Shown here: positions 9,134 to 18,724 of the stretch, piece by piece
Layout: each line of letters opens with the position of its first letter
Numbering within the stretch: the stretch's first letter is position 1
NCBI RefSeq assembly: GCF_014639655.1
Contig: NZ_BMGB01000001.1
Span: 124,001 to 188,000 of the forward strand
From: Conyzicola nivalis
GTDB lineage: Bacteria > Actinomycetota > Actinomycetes > Actinomycetales > Microbacteriaceae
DNA length: 64,000 nucleotides
Direction: 5' to 3'
Notes under the pieces: generated by a model
The model's input: only the letters and a program-made list of their open reading frames with translations
Database searches by the model: none
Told to the model about the DNA's origin: nothing
Program-made: the position numbers and the translations under genes

Positions 9134-10000
9134 CTACGCGGAGGGGTCGACCGGGAAGTCCCGCTGGGCCTTCTCGAGCGCACGCTGGGTGCGGGACATG
9201 CGGGGCTGCTTCTCGCCGCGCAACCGCTTGGGAAGGCGCTGCTCCTTCGCCGGCTTGGGCTGCTTCGGCGCTTTGACCCGCAGCGCGAGCACGGCCGGGA
9301 ACTCCGGCGGCGCCGCACGGAAAGCCTCGCGGGCGCTGCGCACGACCTGGCGGCCGAGGAGGTTGTTGCCGGCGCCGCCGACGACGGCACCGATGCCGAA
9401 CGGGATGGCGCGACCGACCACGTTCGTGCCCTGCGTCAGCGCAAACCGCTTCAGGAAGGTGCGCTTCAGCCGGTCGGCGATCTGGCCCATCGCGGCCTGC
9501 GGAAGGCTCTTGGTCACCATCTCGCCCCAGAACTTGTTGCGCACCGGACCGTTGCCGGAGGCCTGGCCCGCGAGCTGCTTGACGAGGTCGCTGCCCGCCG
9601 AGCCGAGGATGAGCGTCATTACGAGCGTGCGTGCGCGGTCGGGGTCGTCGACGGCGATACCGTGCACCTCGGTCACCGACTGGGCGAAGAGGGCGCTCGC
9701 CTCGAGGAAGCCGCCGGTCTCGACGGTGGAGAGAGCGAGGGATGCGCCGATTCCCACGGCGGGGATCACCGCGCTCGCGCCCACGAGCGCTCCGCCCGTG
9801 GTCACGGCGGTGAGGTAGCGCCGCTCGAGGATGCGGATGACCTGCTCGGGCGTCGCGTCGGGGTTGTGCGCGCGGATGCTGTGCAGGTGCGCGAGGACCG
9901 CGGGCCGCTGCACGGTGAGCAGCCGGTCGATGCCGCCCACAACGAATCGGTTGGCCTCGGGAATCTGCGGGGTGGCCGCGGGTATCACTGGCTTGATCAT
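9134..10000 (-). CDS. EcsC-like glycine-rich membrane-associated protein
   Basis: The 288-residue protein of uncertain function has hydrophobic Gly/Ala-rich stretches at about 70-95 and 125-140. Its C-terminal part (PFGIGAVVGGAGNNLLGRQVV) resembles EcsC-family proteins, and it ends in a Lys/Arg-rich tail. Its ATG overlaps the stop of the ABC ATPase gene as ATGA, so it is translated as the last gene of the exporter operon. EcsC proteins accompany ABC transporters in some Gram-positives but have no settled activity. The family call is tentative. Confidence 0.6.
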   Translation of the reverse strand: MIKPVIPAATPQIPEANRFVVGGIDRLLTVQRPAVLAHLHSIRAHNPDATPEQVIRILERRYLTAVTTGGALVGASAVIPAVGIGASLALSTVETGGFLEASALFAQSVTEVHGIAVDDPDRARTLVMTLILGSAGSDLVKQLAGQASGNGPVRNKFWGEMVTKSLPQAAMGQIADRLKRTFLKRFALTQGTNVVGRAIPFGIGAVVGGAGNNLLGRQVVRSAREAFRAAPPEFPAVLALRVKAPKQPKPAKEQRLPKRLRGEKQPRMSRTQRALEKAQRDFPVDPSA

Positions 10001-10776
10001 TTCACTCCGTAGTCGGCGTTGTACCGGTCGAGCACGTCCGCGATGGGCGCGTCGAGCACCAGCTCGCCCTTGTCGAGGTAGAGGCCGCGGCTGCAGAAGC
10101 GGCGCAGGTCTTTTTCGCTGTGCGAGACGATGAACAGCGTGCGACCGCCGGCGAGCAGCTCTTCGATGCGGTTGTAGCACTTCTCCTTGAAGGCGCGGTC
10201 GCCGACGGCGAGCACCTCGTCGACGAGGATGATCGGCTCTTCGAGCCTCGATACGACGGCGAAGGCGATGCGCACCTTCATGCCGCTCGAGAGGTGCTTG
10301 TAGGGGGTGTCGAGGAAGTCGCCGATCTCGGCGAACTCGATGATCTCGTCGAACCGGGCCTGGATCTCGGCTCGCTTCATGCCGTGGAGCCCCGCGGTGA
10401 GGTACACGTTCTCGCGCACCGAGAGGTCGTTCACAAAACCGCCGGTGATCTCGATGAGCGGTGCGACGCCGCCCCGCACTCCGACTCTGCCCTCGTCGGG
10501 AAGCACCACTTCGGCGACGAGCTTGAGCAGCGTCGACTTGCCCTGGCCGTTGCGGCCCACGACCCCAATGGCCTCGCCGGGCTGCACGTCGAAGGTGACG
10601 TGGCGAAGCGCCCAGAACTCGCCGGGGCGCGTCTTGCGCGCGCGGGCGCTGAAGAGGTCTTTGAAGTTGCGACGGGCGCGACGGTTGCGGCGGTAACGGA
10701 TGCCCGCATCCGTCACAGAGATCACCGCGGTCTGCGGGGCCGTCGCTGCGCGGTCGGCGATGTCACTCTGGGTCAC
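9997..10776 (-). CDS. Polysaccharide/teichoic-acid ABC exporter ATP-binding protein (Wzt/TagH type)
   Basis: The 259-residue ATPase powers export of an undecaprenyl-linked wall polymer. It shows Walker A (GRNGQGKST), the signature LSSGMKVRIAF, Walker B (PIILVDEV) and a switch His (VSHSEKD). It has no C-terminal carbohydrate-binding extension, so it is the short form. It has a GTG start, and three bases separate it from the permease stop. The partner permease is at 10780-11589. Substrate assignment rests on the nearby glycerophosphotransferases. Confidence 0.88.
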   Translation of the reverse strand: MTQSDIADRAATAPQTAVISVTDAGIRYRRNRRARRNFKDLFSARARKTRPGEFWALRHVTFDVQPGEAIGVVGRNGQGKSTLLKLVAEVVLPDEGRVGVRGGVAPLIEITGGFVNDLSVRENVYLTAGLHGMKRAEIQARFDEIIEFAEIGDFLDTPYKHLSSGMKVRIAFAVVSRLEEPIILVDEVLAVGDRAFKEKCYNRIEELLAGGRTLFIVSHSEKDLRRFCSRGLYLDKGELVLDAPIADVLDRYNADYGVK

Positions 10777-10779
10777 GGG

Positions 10780-11589
10780 TCAGATCTCTTTCAGCACCGA
10801 ACGGATGGTGCGCTTGAACACGAGCATGCCTATACACAGGATGACGATACTCATCGCGGCTGAGACCCAGACCATAAACCAGTCGTCGGGAGAACCGAGC
10901 TGCTCGGGGAAGAACGCGCCCCGGTAGAGCGAGAAGATGCCACTGAGCGGGTTGAACGCCGCCCAGAAGTGCAGGTTCGGAGGCAGGTCGGTCACCCCGT
11001 AGATGATGGGCGACGCGTAGAAGAGAAAGCGCAGGGCGAGTTTCACGGCTCGTTCGAGGTCGCGGAAGAACACCACAAGCGGCGCGACGATGAGTCCGAC
11101 CCCGACGGTGAGGATGCCCTGGATGATGATAGCGAGGGGGAAATAGAGAATGTTGGCGTTGACGGTCGCGCCGCTGATGATCACGAAGAAGGCCAGCACG
11201 GGCAGGCTGGCGATGAATTCGATGCCCTTCGACATAACGAGGCTGACGACCCAGATGGTGCGCGGGATTTTCGTCGACCGCACGAGTTTGGCCTCTTTGA
11301 TGAAGGCCCTCGTGGTGTCGGAGACGGCGCCCGTGAACCACGTCCACGGCAGCAGGGCCGAGAGCAGGAAGACGATGTAGGGCTCGGCGCCGACGTCGCG
11401 GCCGAAAACCTGGGTGAAGACGAACCAGTAGATGCCCGCCATGACCAGCGGGTCGAGAATCGACCAGACGTACCCGAGAGCCGACGTGGAGTAGCGCACA
11501 CGCAGATCCCGCGTCGCGAGCAGCCGCAGGGAATGCCAGTAGCGCGCTAAGGGCGTGCTGGCGGTGCGCTCGGGTGGTGCAACGGTCAC
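10780..11589 (-). CDS. Polysaccharide/polyol-phosphate ABC exporter permease (Wzm/TagG type)
   Basis: This 269-residue ABC-2 family membrane protein has six hydrophobic segments and the usual amphipathic N-terminus (SLRLLATRDLRVRYSTSALGYVWSI split over residues 16-40). It forms the export channel with the ATPase encoded next. The GTG start at 11589 is preceded by AAAGGAT. Together with the downstream ATPase it makes a complete Wzm/Wzt exporter for the proposed teichoic-like polymer. Confidence 0.88.
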   Translation of the reverse strand: MTVAPPERTASTPLARYWHSLRLLATRDLRVRYSTSALGYVWSILDPLVMAGIYWFVFTQVFGRDVGAEPYIVFLLSALLPWTWFTGAVSDTTRAFIKEAKLVRSTKIPRTIWVVSLVMSKGIEFIASLPVLAFFVIISGATVNANILYFPLAIIIQGILTVGVGLIVAPLVVFFRDLERAVKLALRFLFYASPIIYGVTDLPPNLHFWAAFNPLSGIFSLYRGAFFPEQLGSPDDWFMVWVSAAMSIVILCIGMLVFKRTIRSVLKEI

Positions 11590-11649
11590 GTGGATCCTTT
11601 GGGGCTAAAGGGCACCTGGGCGGCGTCCATCGACCCCTACCGCGGCCGG

Positions 11650-12342
11650 TTAGACGAAGAGGTTCGCCCGTTCCAGGTCTTCAGCGAAGTCGATCTCCAC
11701 TGCGTAGAGGTCGGAGATGTCCACCGGTTCGATGTGCAGCTTGTCCTGCTCAATGGCCAACTCTATGCCACGTTCGAAGTAGTCCTGATCGCCGACGCGC
11801 TTGAGCTGACGCAGCAGAACGGCCTTGTCGTCGCGGGAGATGTAGTTGATGCCGACCGCTTCGCCGAGACCGTTCTTCACGGTCTTCGAGAGCTCCCTGA
11901 TGTAGCCCTCCGCGTCGGTCGTGTACTTGACCTCTTCGTCGGAGACCTTCGCGGTGTTTACCGACACGAACGACTGGTCGCGGGCAACGAGCTTGGCAGC
12001 GCGCTCCAGCGCGGCCGGGTCGAACACGACGTCGCCGTTCATCCACAGCACTCCGCCCGGAGCCGAAGCCTGCAGGGCACGCATGAGGCTCTTCGAGGTG
12101 TTGGTCTGGTCGTACTGCTCGTTGTAGACGAAGGAAGCCTCGGGGAACGCCTCGATGATGTGCTCGAGCTTGTAACCGACCACCACCGTCACCTGGGCGG
12201 CCTTGCCGAAGGCCTGGTGGATGTTGTCGAACTGCTGACCCATGATGGTGCGGCCGTCGGCGAGCTCGGTGAGCGGCTTCGGCAGCGAACGGCCGAGGCG
12301 GCTGCCCATACCGGCGGCCAGAATCACAATCTGCGTGGTCAC
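11650..12342 (-). CDS. Sugar/alditol-phosphate nucleotidyltransferase
   Basis: The 230-residue enzyme of the NTP-transferase superfamily activates a phosphorylated sugar or alditol for transfer. The loop LAAGMGSRLGRSLPKPL is at residue 8, WMNGDVVFD is the metal-binding site and EIDFAEDLERA closes the fold. The start is GTG 12342, behind AAGGAGA; a longer in-frame reading lacks a ribosome site. Its place at the head of the exporter operon suggests it makes the activated precursor (for example a CDP- or UDP-linked unit) for the polymer. The exact substrate is unknown. Confidence 0.82.
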   Translation of the reverse strand: MTTQIVILAAGMGSRLGRSLPKPLTELADGRTIMGQQFDNIHQAFGKAAQVTVVVGYKLEHIIEAFPEASFVYNEQYDQTNTSKSLMRALQASAPGGVLWMNGDVVFDPAALERAAKLVARDQSFVSVNTAKVSDEEVKYTTDAEGYIRELSKTVKNGLGEAVGINYISRDDKAVLLRQLKRVGDQDYFERGIELAIEQDKLHIEPVDISDLYAVEIDFAEDLERANLFV

Positions 12343-12554
12343 GATGAGTCTCCTTGATGTCAAGCTAGTGCTACGAGGCAACGAATGACTGTGGCAAGTT
12401 TGCCTGTTGTTTACCTGTAGGTGAATATCTGGACACGACACTGTGCTGGTATAACCTTACGGGCCACCCGCGTGCGGGGGCCAGAGCAGAGCCGCGATGT
12501 TGTCGATTCGTGATGGAACCTCTGGGAGTCGCGAGCGGTTGGTACGGTTGACCA

Positions 12555-14045
12555 GTGGATTCCGAACCCGACCTGCCCGAGGCCCAAACACCGCCCCCGG
12601 CACGCACTCCGGCCGCCCGCGTGACCAGTACCCCGAAGAAACAGACGGGTGCGCCGCGCAAGCCCGCCGCCCCGCGTCAGCCGCGATCGAGCACGTCGAC
12701 GACGGCCGCCGCCAAGACGGGAACGGGCGCCAAGCCCGCTACGCCGGCGAAGCCCGCCGCACCGAAGACGGGTGCGGCCAAGCCCGCGACCCCGCGCACC
12801 ACGACCCCGCGCGCCACCACACCCCGATCCACGACGCCCAAGGCCGCAACCGCCAAGCCGGCAGCCGCAAAGTCGGTCGCGTCGCCGAACGCCGAGAGGC
12901 CGGCCGTCAGGCGCACCCCGGCGAAGAAGACGACGACGGATGCTGCGAAGCCCGCCGTCAGCACGGAGCTCTCGGCTCCCACGCCCGGGCAATCCACGCC
13001 GGCCGACGTGTCATCCGACGTGCTCCCGGAAGCGGTGACAGCGGAAGCGCCGACAGCCGACACGTCCACAACCGAGCCTCCGGTGGCCAAAGCGCCCGCG
13101 AAGCGGCCCGTTCGACGGCCCGCCGCGAAGAAGCCGGTGGTGACCGACCCCGTCGTGGAGACCGAGCCAGAGGAACTGGCCGTCGTCGAGCCCGTCGTCG
13201 AGGTCGAGCCCGCGGTCGAGATCGAGCCTGTCGTCGAAGTCGAGAGTGTCGTCGAAGGCGAGACTGTCGCACTGCCCGCCGCCCGCGAGACCGTGTTGAA
13301 GATCTCCGGCCTCGTCAAGCGGTTCGACGACAAGACCGCTGTGGCCGGCATCGACCTCGAGATCGAGGCCGGATCGTTCTTCGGCATCGTCGGACCGAAC
13401 GGCGCGGGCAAGACGACAACCCTGTCGATGGTCACCGGTCTGCTACGCCCCGACGCAGGCACCGTCGTCGTGCATGGAGCAGACGTATGGGCGAACCCGG
13501 TCGTGGCGAAGCGAACGATGGGCGTGCTGCCCGACCGCCTCAGACTCTTCGACCGGCTCACCGGCGCCCAGCTGTTGTACTACTCCGGCATCCTGCACGG
13601 GCTGGAAAAGAGTGTGGTGCGCAGCCGCAGCGCAGACCTGTCGGCCGCCTTCGGGCTCGAAGACTCGCTCGACCGCCTGGTGTCCGACTACTCGGCCGGA
13701 ATGACCAAGAAGATCGCGATCGCCGCGGCAATGATCCATTCGCCCCGACTGCTCGTGCTCGATGAGCCGTTCGAGTCGGTCGACCCGGTCTCGGCGGCCA
13801 ACGTGATCGAGATCCTGCAGAAGTACGTGGCCGCGGGCGGAACCGTGGTGATGTCCAGCCACACGATGAACCTGATCGAGCGCATCTGCGACTCGGTTGC
13901 GGTCGTCGTGAACGGTGCGGTCCTCGCGACGGGAACCATGGCCGAGGTGCGCGGCGACAAGTCGCTCGAAGACCGGTTCGTCGAACTGGCCGGCGGGCGC
14001 AAGGCGGCGGAGGGCATGGAGTGGTTGCACAAATTCTCCGACTGA
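12555..14045 (+). CDS. ABC transporter ATP-binding protein with long disordered N-terminus
   Basis: The first 245 of 496 residues are low-complexity: Lys/Pro/Ala/Thr-rich, then a Glu/Val-rich block (about 195-240). A normal ATPase follows, with Walker A GPNGAGKTT near 281, signature YSAGMTKK near 377 and Walker B LLVLDEPF near 398. The GTG start lies exactly seven bases after TACGGT (12543-12548), which indicates a leaderless mRNA, so the long N-terminus appears to be genuinely translated. It overlaps the permease gene by 25 bp. The exported substrate is unknown. The charge-segregated tail may bind another protein or the membrane. Confidence 0.85.
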   Translation: MDSEPDLPEAQTPPPARTPAARVTSTPKKQTGAPRKPAAPRQPRSSTSTTAAAKTGTGAKPATPAKPAAPKTGAAKPATPRTTTPRATTPRSTTPKAATAKPAAAKSVASPNAERPAVRRTPAKKTTTDAAKPAVSTELSAPTPGQSTPADVSSDVLPEAVTAEAPTADTSTTEPPVAKAPAKRPVRRPAAKKPVVTDPVVETEPEELAVVEPVVEVEPAVEIEPVVEVESVVEGETVALPAARETVLKISGLVKRFDDKTAVAGIDLEIEAGSFFGIVGPNGAGKTTTLSMVTGLLRPDAGTVVVHGADVWANPVVAKRTMGVLPDRLRLFDRLTGAQLLYYSGILHGLEKSVVRSRSADLSAAFGLEDSLDRLVSDYSAGMTKKIAIAAAMIHSPRLLVLDEPFESVDPVSAANVIEILQKYVAAGGTVVMSSHTMNLIERICDSVAVVVNGAVLATGTMAEVRGDKSLEDRFVELAGGRKAAEGMEWLHKFSD

Positions 14046-15589
14046 AGCTGCGGCTTCTCGGCAACTCGTTCAGGCGCAGCCCCTGGCAGCTGCTCGGACT
14101 CGCGCTCGGCCTGCTGTACGGACTCGGCACCGCGGTGCTCGTGGTCGGCGGCCTGATCGCCCTGCGGTTCTTCGACGTCGATGTCGCGGCCAGCGCCACG
14201 ATCGTGCTCGGCTCGGCGGTGCTCGTCATCTTCACGGTGTTGCCGCTGGTTCTCGGAATCGACGACACCCTCGACCCGCGCAAGTTCGCGCTGTTCGGCA
14301 TCCCCAACAACAAGCTCGCCACCGCGCTGGCTGTCGCGTCCTTCGTCTCGGTGCCGACGATCGTTGTGACGATCATGGCGGTCGCCCAGATCGCCACGTG
14401 GAGCCGCGGCGCGGCCCCCGTGCTGCTCGCGATCATCGCCGCCGTGGTCATCGTGGTCACCTGCGTGCTGTCGGCTCGGATCTCGACCTCGGTGGCCGCA
14501 TTCCTGCTCGCGACCCGGCGTGCGCGCGACACCACGGCGATCCTCGGACTGATCGCGCTCGTCGGCCTCTCGCCCGTCATCGTCGCGCTCGTATCGGTCC
14601 ACTGGGCCCGCGAGGGACTCGACGTGCTCGAGCGCATCGCGGCGGTGCTCGGCTGGACTCCACTCGGCGCAGCGTGGGCGGCTCCCGCGGCCGCCGCGGC
14701 CGGGGATGCAGGCGGTGCAGCGCTCAAGCTGTTCATCGCGGTCGGCTGGATCGCGGTGCTCGCCCTCGTCTGGCGCGCGCTGGTGGCACGCATGCTCACC
14801 ACGCCGCAGCGTCAGGCCCAGGCCAAGCGGTACTCGGGACTCGGCTGGTTCGGGGTCTTCCCCGCCACCCCCACCGGCGCGATCGCGGCCAGGAGCATCA
14901 CCTACTGGCTGCGCGATTCCCGCTATGGCACGTCGCTCATCGCGATCCCGCTCATCCCGATCTTCATGGTCGTCGCGCTCGTGATCGGTGCGGGCCCGCT
15001 GCCGCTCATCGCACTGCTGCCCCTGCCGATCATGTGCCTCTTCCTGTCGTGGTCCATTCACAACGACGTCGCGTTCGACAACACGGCGGTCTGGCTCCAC
15101 ACCTCCGCGAGCACGCCCGGCCGCGCCGACCGCATCGGACGCCTCCTTCCCGCGCTCATCGTCGGACTCGTCGTCATCGCGGCGGGCTCGGTGATCAGCG
15201 CCCTCGTCTACGGCGACTGGTCCGTGCTGCCGAGCGTCGTCGGCGTGAGCACGGGCATCCTGTTCAGCGGCCTCGGGCTGTCGAGCGTCATGTCGGCCCG
15301 CTTCCCGTACGCGGCCGTGCGCCCCGGTGACAGCCCGTTCGCGCAGCCACAGAGCGGCAGCCCGGCGGGACTGCTGCAGGCCTTGTCGTTCGTGGCCATC
15401 CTGGGGTTCGCCGCTCCCGCCGTCGTGGCCGGCGTCATCGGATTGAACGAGGGCGGCTACTGGCCACTGGTCTCGCTCGCGGCGGGCGTCGTCGTAGGGG
15501 TTCTCGTGCTGATCGGCGGTGTCGCCTGGGGCAGCCGCAGTTTCGAGAAGCGCGGACCGGAGATCCTCGCCTTCGCGATGCGCAACTAG
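14021..15589 (+). CDS. ABC exporter permease, multi-spanning
   Basis: The 522-residue membrane protein has about ten to twelve hydrophobic segments arranged as two similar halves. It has a GTG start inside the end of the ATPase gene (25-bp overlap), so the two are coupled and almost certainly form one transporter. No extracellular domain or catalytic motif is visible. This is an ABC-2-like exporter of unknown substrate. Confidence 0.8.
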   Translation: MVAQILRLKLRLLGNSFRRSPWQLLGLALGLLYGLGTAVLVVGGLIALRFFDVDVAASATIVLGSAVLVIFTVLPLVLGIDDTLDPRKFALFGIPNNKLATALAVASFVSVPTIVVTIMAVAQIATWSRGAAPVLLAIIAAVVIVVTCVLSARISTSVAAFLLATRRARDTTAILGLIALVGLSPVIVALVSVHWAREGLDVLERIAAVLGWTPLGAAWAAPAAAAAGDAGGAALKLFIAVGWIAVLALVWRALVARMLTTPQRQAQAKRYSGLGWFGVFPATPTGAIAARSITYWLRDSRYGTSLIAIPLIPIFMVVALVIGAGPLPLIALLPLPIMCLFLSWSIHNDVAFDNTAVWLHTSASTPGRADRIGRLLPALIVGLVVIAAGSVISALVYGDWSVLPSVVGVSTGILFSGLGLSSVMSARFPYAAVRPGDSPFAQPQSGSPAGLLQALSFVAILGFAAPAVVAGVIGLNEGGYWPLVSLAAGVVVGVLVLIGGVAWGSRSFEKRGPEILAFAMRN

Positions 15590-15625
15590 GCGCAGCTCGA
15601 CCGAGCGGAGCGCCGGCGGCGAAAG

Positions 15626-15631
15626 TAGAAT
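15626..15631 (+). promoter_or_regulatory. Leaderless -10 element (TAGAAT) before DUF3039 gene
   Basis: TAGAAT ends seven bases before the ATG at 15638, placing the predicted transcription start on the A of the start codon. No ribosome binding site precedes the gene. Confidence 0.7.
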
Positions 15632-15637
15632 CGGTCT

Positions 15638-15895
15638 ATGACTGATACCGAGCACACCGGCGGAGGCACCTCCACTCTCGATCGCGAACTCGAGGAGCTG
15701 CTCAACAGCGAGCAGGTAGAAGAGGGCGACCACGAGCGCTTCTCGCACTACGCACCGAAGAACAAGATCATGGAGTCGGCGCTCACCGGCAAGCCAGTGC
15801 GGGCGCTGTGCGGAAAGCTGTGGACACCCGGCCGCGATCCGCAGAAGTTTCCGGTCTGCCCGACCTGCAAAGAGATCTACGAAACGCTGAAGTAG
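15638..15895 (+). CDS. DUF3039 domain-containing protein
   Basis: The 85-residue acidic protein has Cys at RALCGK and a CPTC pair near the C-terminus that suggest a small zinc ribbon. DUF3039 proteins are widespread in actinobacteria and have no known function. The start is supported by a leaderless -10 element. Its stop directly abuts the stop of the converging nicotinate phosphoribosyltransferase gene, leaving no room for a separate terminator. Confidence 0.88.
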   Translation: MTDTEHTGGGTSTLDRELEELLNSEQVEEGDHERFSHYAPKNKIMESALTGKPVRALCGKLWTPGRDPQKFPVCPTCKEIYETLK

Positions 15896-17194
15896 CTAGC
15901 TCGTGGCGTAGACCGTCGGGATGGCGGGCTCGCCCCGTCCGAGGCGGAATGCCTGATCGGAGAGTTCGGCGATGGCGGCGGCCCGGTGCGTGCGGGCCAC
16001 TCCCGTGCCATGGGCTCCGAGGTAGTCGGCAACCGGCTCACCCTGGATCATGAGGGGCACGAGAAGGCGACGCTCGGCATCCGAAGCCGGCGGCTCCTCG
16101 CCGACATAGATCGTCTCGGCGACGGCAACTCCGTTTTCGATGCTGCGCACCGGGTGCTTGCGCCCGCCGACCGTGGCTTTCGCGGCCGACTTCTTCGCCA
16201 CCGAGACCCACTCGCCTGCGTCGTCGCGCCGCGCAACGAGCTTGTAGACCATCGAGGCGGCGGGATGCCCCGAACCGGTGACGACCGAGGTTCCGACCCC
16301 GTACGAGTCGACGGGGGCCGCTCGCAGGGAGGCGATCGTGTACTCGTCGAGGTCGTTCGTGACGGTGATCTTGGTGTTGACGGCGCCGAGAGAGTCGAGC
16401 TGGCGGCGCACAGCGCCGACCTGCGCGGGCAGGTCGCCCGAGTCGATGCGCACGGCGCCGAGCCCGGTTCCCGCGACCCGCACGGCTGTCTCGACGGCCT
16501 TGGGCACGTCGTAGGTGTCGACGAGCAGCGTCGTGCCCGAACCCAGCGCGGCGATCTGCGAGCGGAACGCCTCCTCTTCGCTGTCGTGCAGCAGGGTGAA
16601 CGCGTGCGCTGCGGTGCCCATCGTCGGGATGCCCCACTCGCGTCCGGCCTCGAGGTTGCTGGTCGCGCCGAATCCGGCGATGAACGCCGCCCGTGCTGCG
16701 GCGACCGCGGAACGCTCGCCGGTGCGCCGGGAGCCCATCTCGGCGAGCGGACGGCCGTCGGCGGCCGAGACCATGCGCGCCGCGGCGCTCGCGATGGCGG
16801 AGTCGTAGTTGAGCACGCTGAGGGCGAGGGTCTCGAGGATGACGGCCTCGGCGAACGTGCCGTCGACCACGAGGATGGGGGAGTTGGGGAAGTAGACCTC
16901 TCCCTCCTGGTAGCCGGAGATGTCGCCGTGGAACTTATAGTCGGCGAGCCAGTCGAGCGTCTTGTCGGTGACGACACCGTGGTCGCGCAGCCAGGTCAGC
17001 TCGGCGTCGTCGAAGCGGAAGTCACGGATGAGGTCGAGCAGCCGCCCGGTACCCGCGACGATGCCGTAGCGACGCCCCTCGGGCAACCGGCGGGCGAAGA
17101 CCTCGAAGACGCACTCCCTGTCGTGCAGACCGCTGCGCATGGCGGCGTCGATCATGGTCAGTTCGTAGCGGTCGGTCAGCAGCGCGCTCGTCAT
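15896..17194 (-). CDS. pncB: Nicotinate phosphoribosyltransferase
   Basis: The 432-residue enzyme converts nicotinate and PRPP to nicotinate mononucleotide in NAD salvage. Features include LLTDRYELTM at the N-terminus, the autophosphorylated-His region MGTAAHAF, and the PRPP/phosphate-binding segments RIDSGDL and GVGTSVVTG. Length and order match bacterial PncB. The ATG at 17194 is preceded seven to eight bases upstream by TAGGCT, so translation may be leaderless. It is divergent from the photolyase gene with 45 bp between starts. Confidence 0.93.
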   Translation of the reverse strand: MTSALLTDRYELTMIDAAMRSGLHDRECVFEVFARRLPEGRRYGIVAGTGRLLDLIRDFRFDDAELTWLRDHGVVTDKTLDWLADYKFHGDISGYQEGEVYFPNSPILVVDGTFAEAVILETLALSVLNYDSAIASAAARMVSAADGRPLAEMGSRRTGERSAVAAARAAFIAGFGATSNLEAGREWGIPTMGTAAHAFTLLHDSEEEAFRSQIAALGSGTTLLVDTYDVPKAVETAVRVAGTGLGAVRIDSGDLPAQVGAVRRQLDSLGAVNTKITVTNDLDEYTIASLRAAPVDSYGVGTSVVTGSGHPAASMVYKLVARRDDAGEWVSVAKKSAAKATVGGRKHPVRSIENGVAVAETIYVGEEPPASDAERRLLVPLMIQGEPVADYLGAHGTGVARTHRAAAIAELSDQAFRLGRGEPAIPTVYATS

Positions 17195-17239
17195 GTCAAT
17201 GAGCCTATCGAGGTCGGCGGCGTGCTCTAGCGTGAGCGG

Positions 17240-18724
17240 ATGACAAGCGCGCGCGCAGCCACGACCCGCTGGATCTTCGCCGGTCAGCTCGGCGACCTGT
17301 TCGACGACGGCGGGCCGATGCTGCTGATCGAGGCGAGATCGGTGTTGCGCCGGCGCCCGATCCATCGGGCGAAGGCCCACCTCATCCTCTCGGCGATCCG
17401 GCATCGGGCCGCCGAGCTCGGCGACCGAGTCGAGTTCCACCAGGTCGAGAACTATTCCGAGGTGACGCGCGGCCGCGACGACCTCGAGGTCATCGACCCG
17501 ACGTCGTACGCCGCCCGGCGCACCGTGCGTCGGCTCGGCGCGCGGGTGCTGCCCAGCCGCGGGTTCGTCACCAGCGAGGAGGACTTCGCGGCATGGGCGG
17601 CGAGCCGTGGCAACGGCCGGCTGCTGTTGGAGGACTTCTACCGCGACACCCGGACGCGCACCGGGCTGCTCATGGAGGGGCAGTCGCCCGTCGGCGGGCA
17701 GTGGAACTACGACCACGACAACCGGCAGCCGCCGCCGAAGAACGCCGTGTCGCTGGGGCTCCCCGACCCCCGCTGGCCGGTCGAAGACGACATCGACGCC
17801 GGAGTGCGCGCGGACCTCGACCGCTGGCAGGCCGCGGGCGACATCCGGCTGGTCGGCGACGACGGTCCGCGACGGTTCGCCGCCACGGGGGAGGAAGCGC
17901 ACGCGGCGCTCGCCGACTTCATCGAGACCCGCCTCGGCGACTTCGGCACGTTCGAAGACGCCACGCTCACGGGCGACTGGACGATGGCGCACTCGCTGCT
18001 CAGCGCGCCGATGAATCTCGGGCTGCTCGACCCGCGCCACGTCGTCGAGACCGCGGCGGCCGAGTACGCGAACGGCAACGCGCCGCTCGCGAGCGCGGAG
18101 GGCTTCGTTCGCCAGATCGCCGGCTGGCGCGACTACGTCTGGCACCTCTACTGGCATCTCGGCGAGGGCTACCGCACCGGCCACAACGCCCTGCGCGCCA
18201 CCGTCGACCTACCCCGGGAGTTCGTCGAGCTCGACGCGGCGACGATCGAGGCGAACTGCCTCAAGCATTCCATCGGCGGGCTGCGCGAGCGCGGCTGGGC
18301 CCACCACATCCAGCGGCTCATGGTGATCGGCAACTGGGCGCTGCAGCGCGGCTACGACCCCGTGCAGCTCAACGACTGGTTCACCGACATGTTCGTCGAC
18401 GGCACGCCCTGGGTGATGCCGGCGAACGTGATCGGCATGAGCCAGCACGCCGACGGCGGCATCGTCGCGACGAAGCCGTACGCCTCGGGCGGCGCCTACA
18501 TCGACCGGATGACGGACTACTGCGGCGGCTGCCGCTTCAACCCGAAGAAGCGGCTCGGACCTGACGCCTGTCCGTACACGGCCGGCTATTGGGCGTTCCT
18601 CGACCGGGTGGAGCCCGCGTTGCGCGGCAACCACCGCATGTCGCAGCCGCTCGCGGGGCTGCGTCGGCTCGCCGACCGCGAAGACGTCGTGCAGCAGGAG
18701 AGGGAGCGTGACGGCTTCCACTAA
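17240..18724 (+). CDS. FeS-type bacterial photolyase/cryptochrome (PhrB family)
   Basis: The 494-residue flavoprotein belongs to the deoxyribodipyrimidine photolyase-related group that repairs (6-4) photoproducts. It opens with [11 protein letters not shown], has [21 protein letters not shown] split around residues 370-390, and near the C-terminus CGGC and a further Cys (DACPY). With an upstream Cys (EANCLKH), these fit the four 4Fe-4S ligands of the group. TAGCGT ends seven bases before the ATG, so the mRNA is probably leaderless. Its end overlaps the glutamate racemase start by 17 bp. Confidence 0.9.
   Translation: MTSARAATTRWIFAGQLGDLFDDGGPMLLIEARSVLRRRPIHRAKAHLILSAIRHRAAELGDRVEFHQVENYSEVTRGRDDLEVIDPTSYAARRTVRRLGARVLPSRGFVTSEEDFAAWAASRGNGRLLLEDFYRDTRTRTGLLMEGQSPVGGQWNYDHDNRQPPPKNAVSLGLPDPRWPVEDDIDAGVRADLDRWQAAGDIRLVGDDGPRRFAATGEEAHAALADFIETRLGDFGTFEDATLTGDWTMAHSLLSAPMNLGLLDPRHVVETAAAEYANGNAPLASAEGFVRQIAGWRDYVWHLYWHLGEGYRTGHNALRATVDLPREFVELDAATIEANCLKHSIGGLRERGWAHHIQRLMVIGNWALQRGYDPVQLNDWFTDMFVDGTPWVMPANVIGMSQHADGGIVATKPYASGGAYIDRMTDYCGGCRFNPKKRLGPDACPYTAGYWAFLDRVEPALRGNHRMSQPLAGLRRLADREDVVQQERERDGFH

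Noticed and set aside
13688-15748. Long minus-strand open frame (686 codons) rich in Asp/Arg/His
   Set aside because: It is a shadow of the ABC permease and ATPase genes, with the composition typical of antisense frames and no ribosome site.
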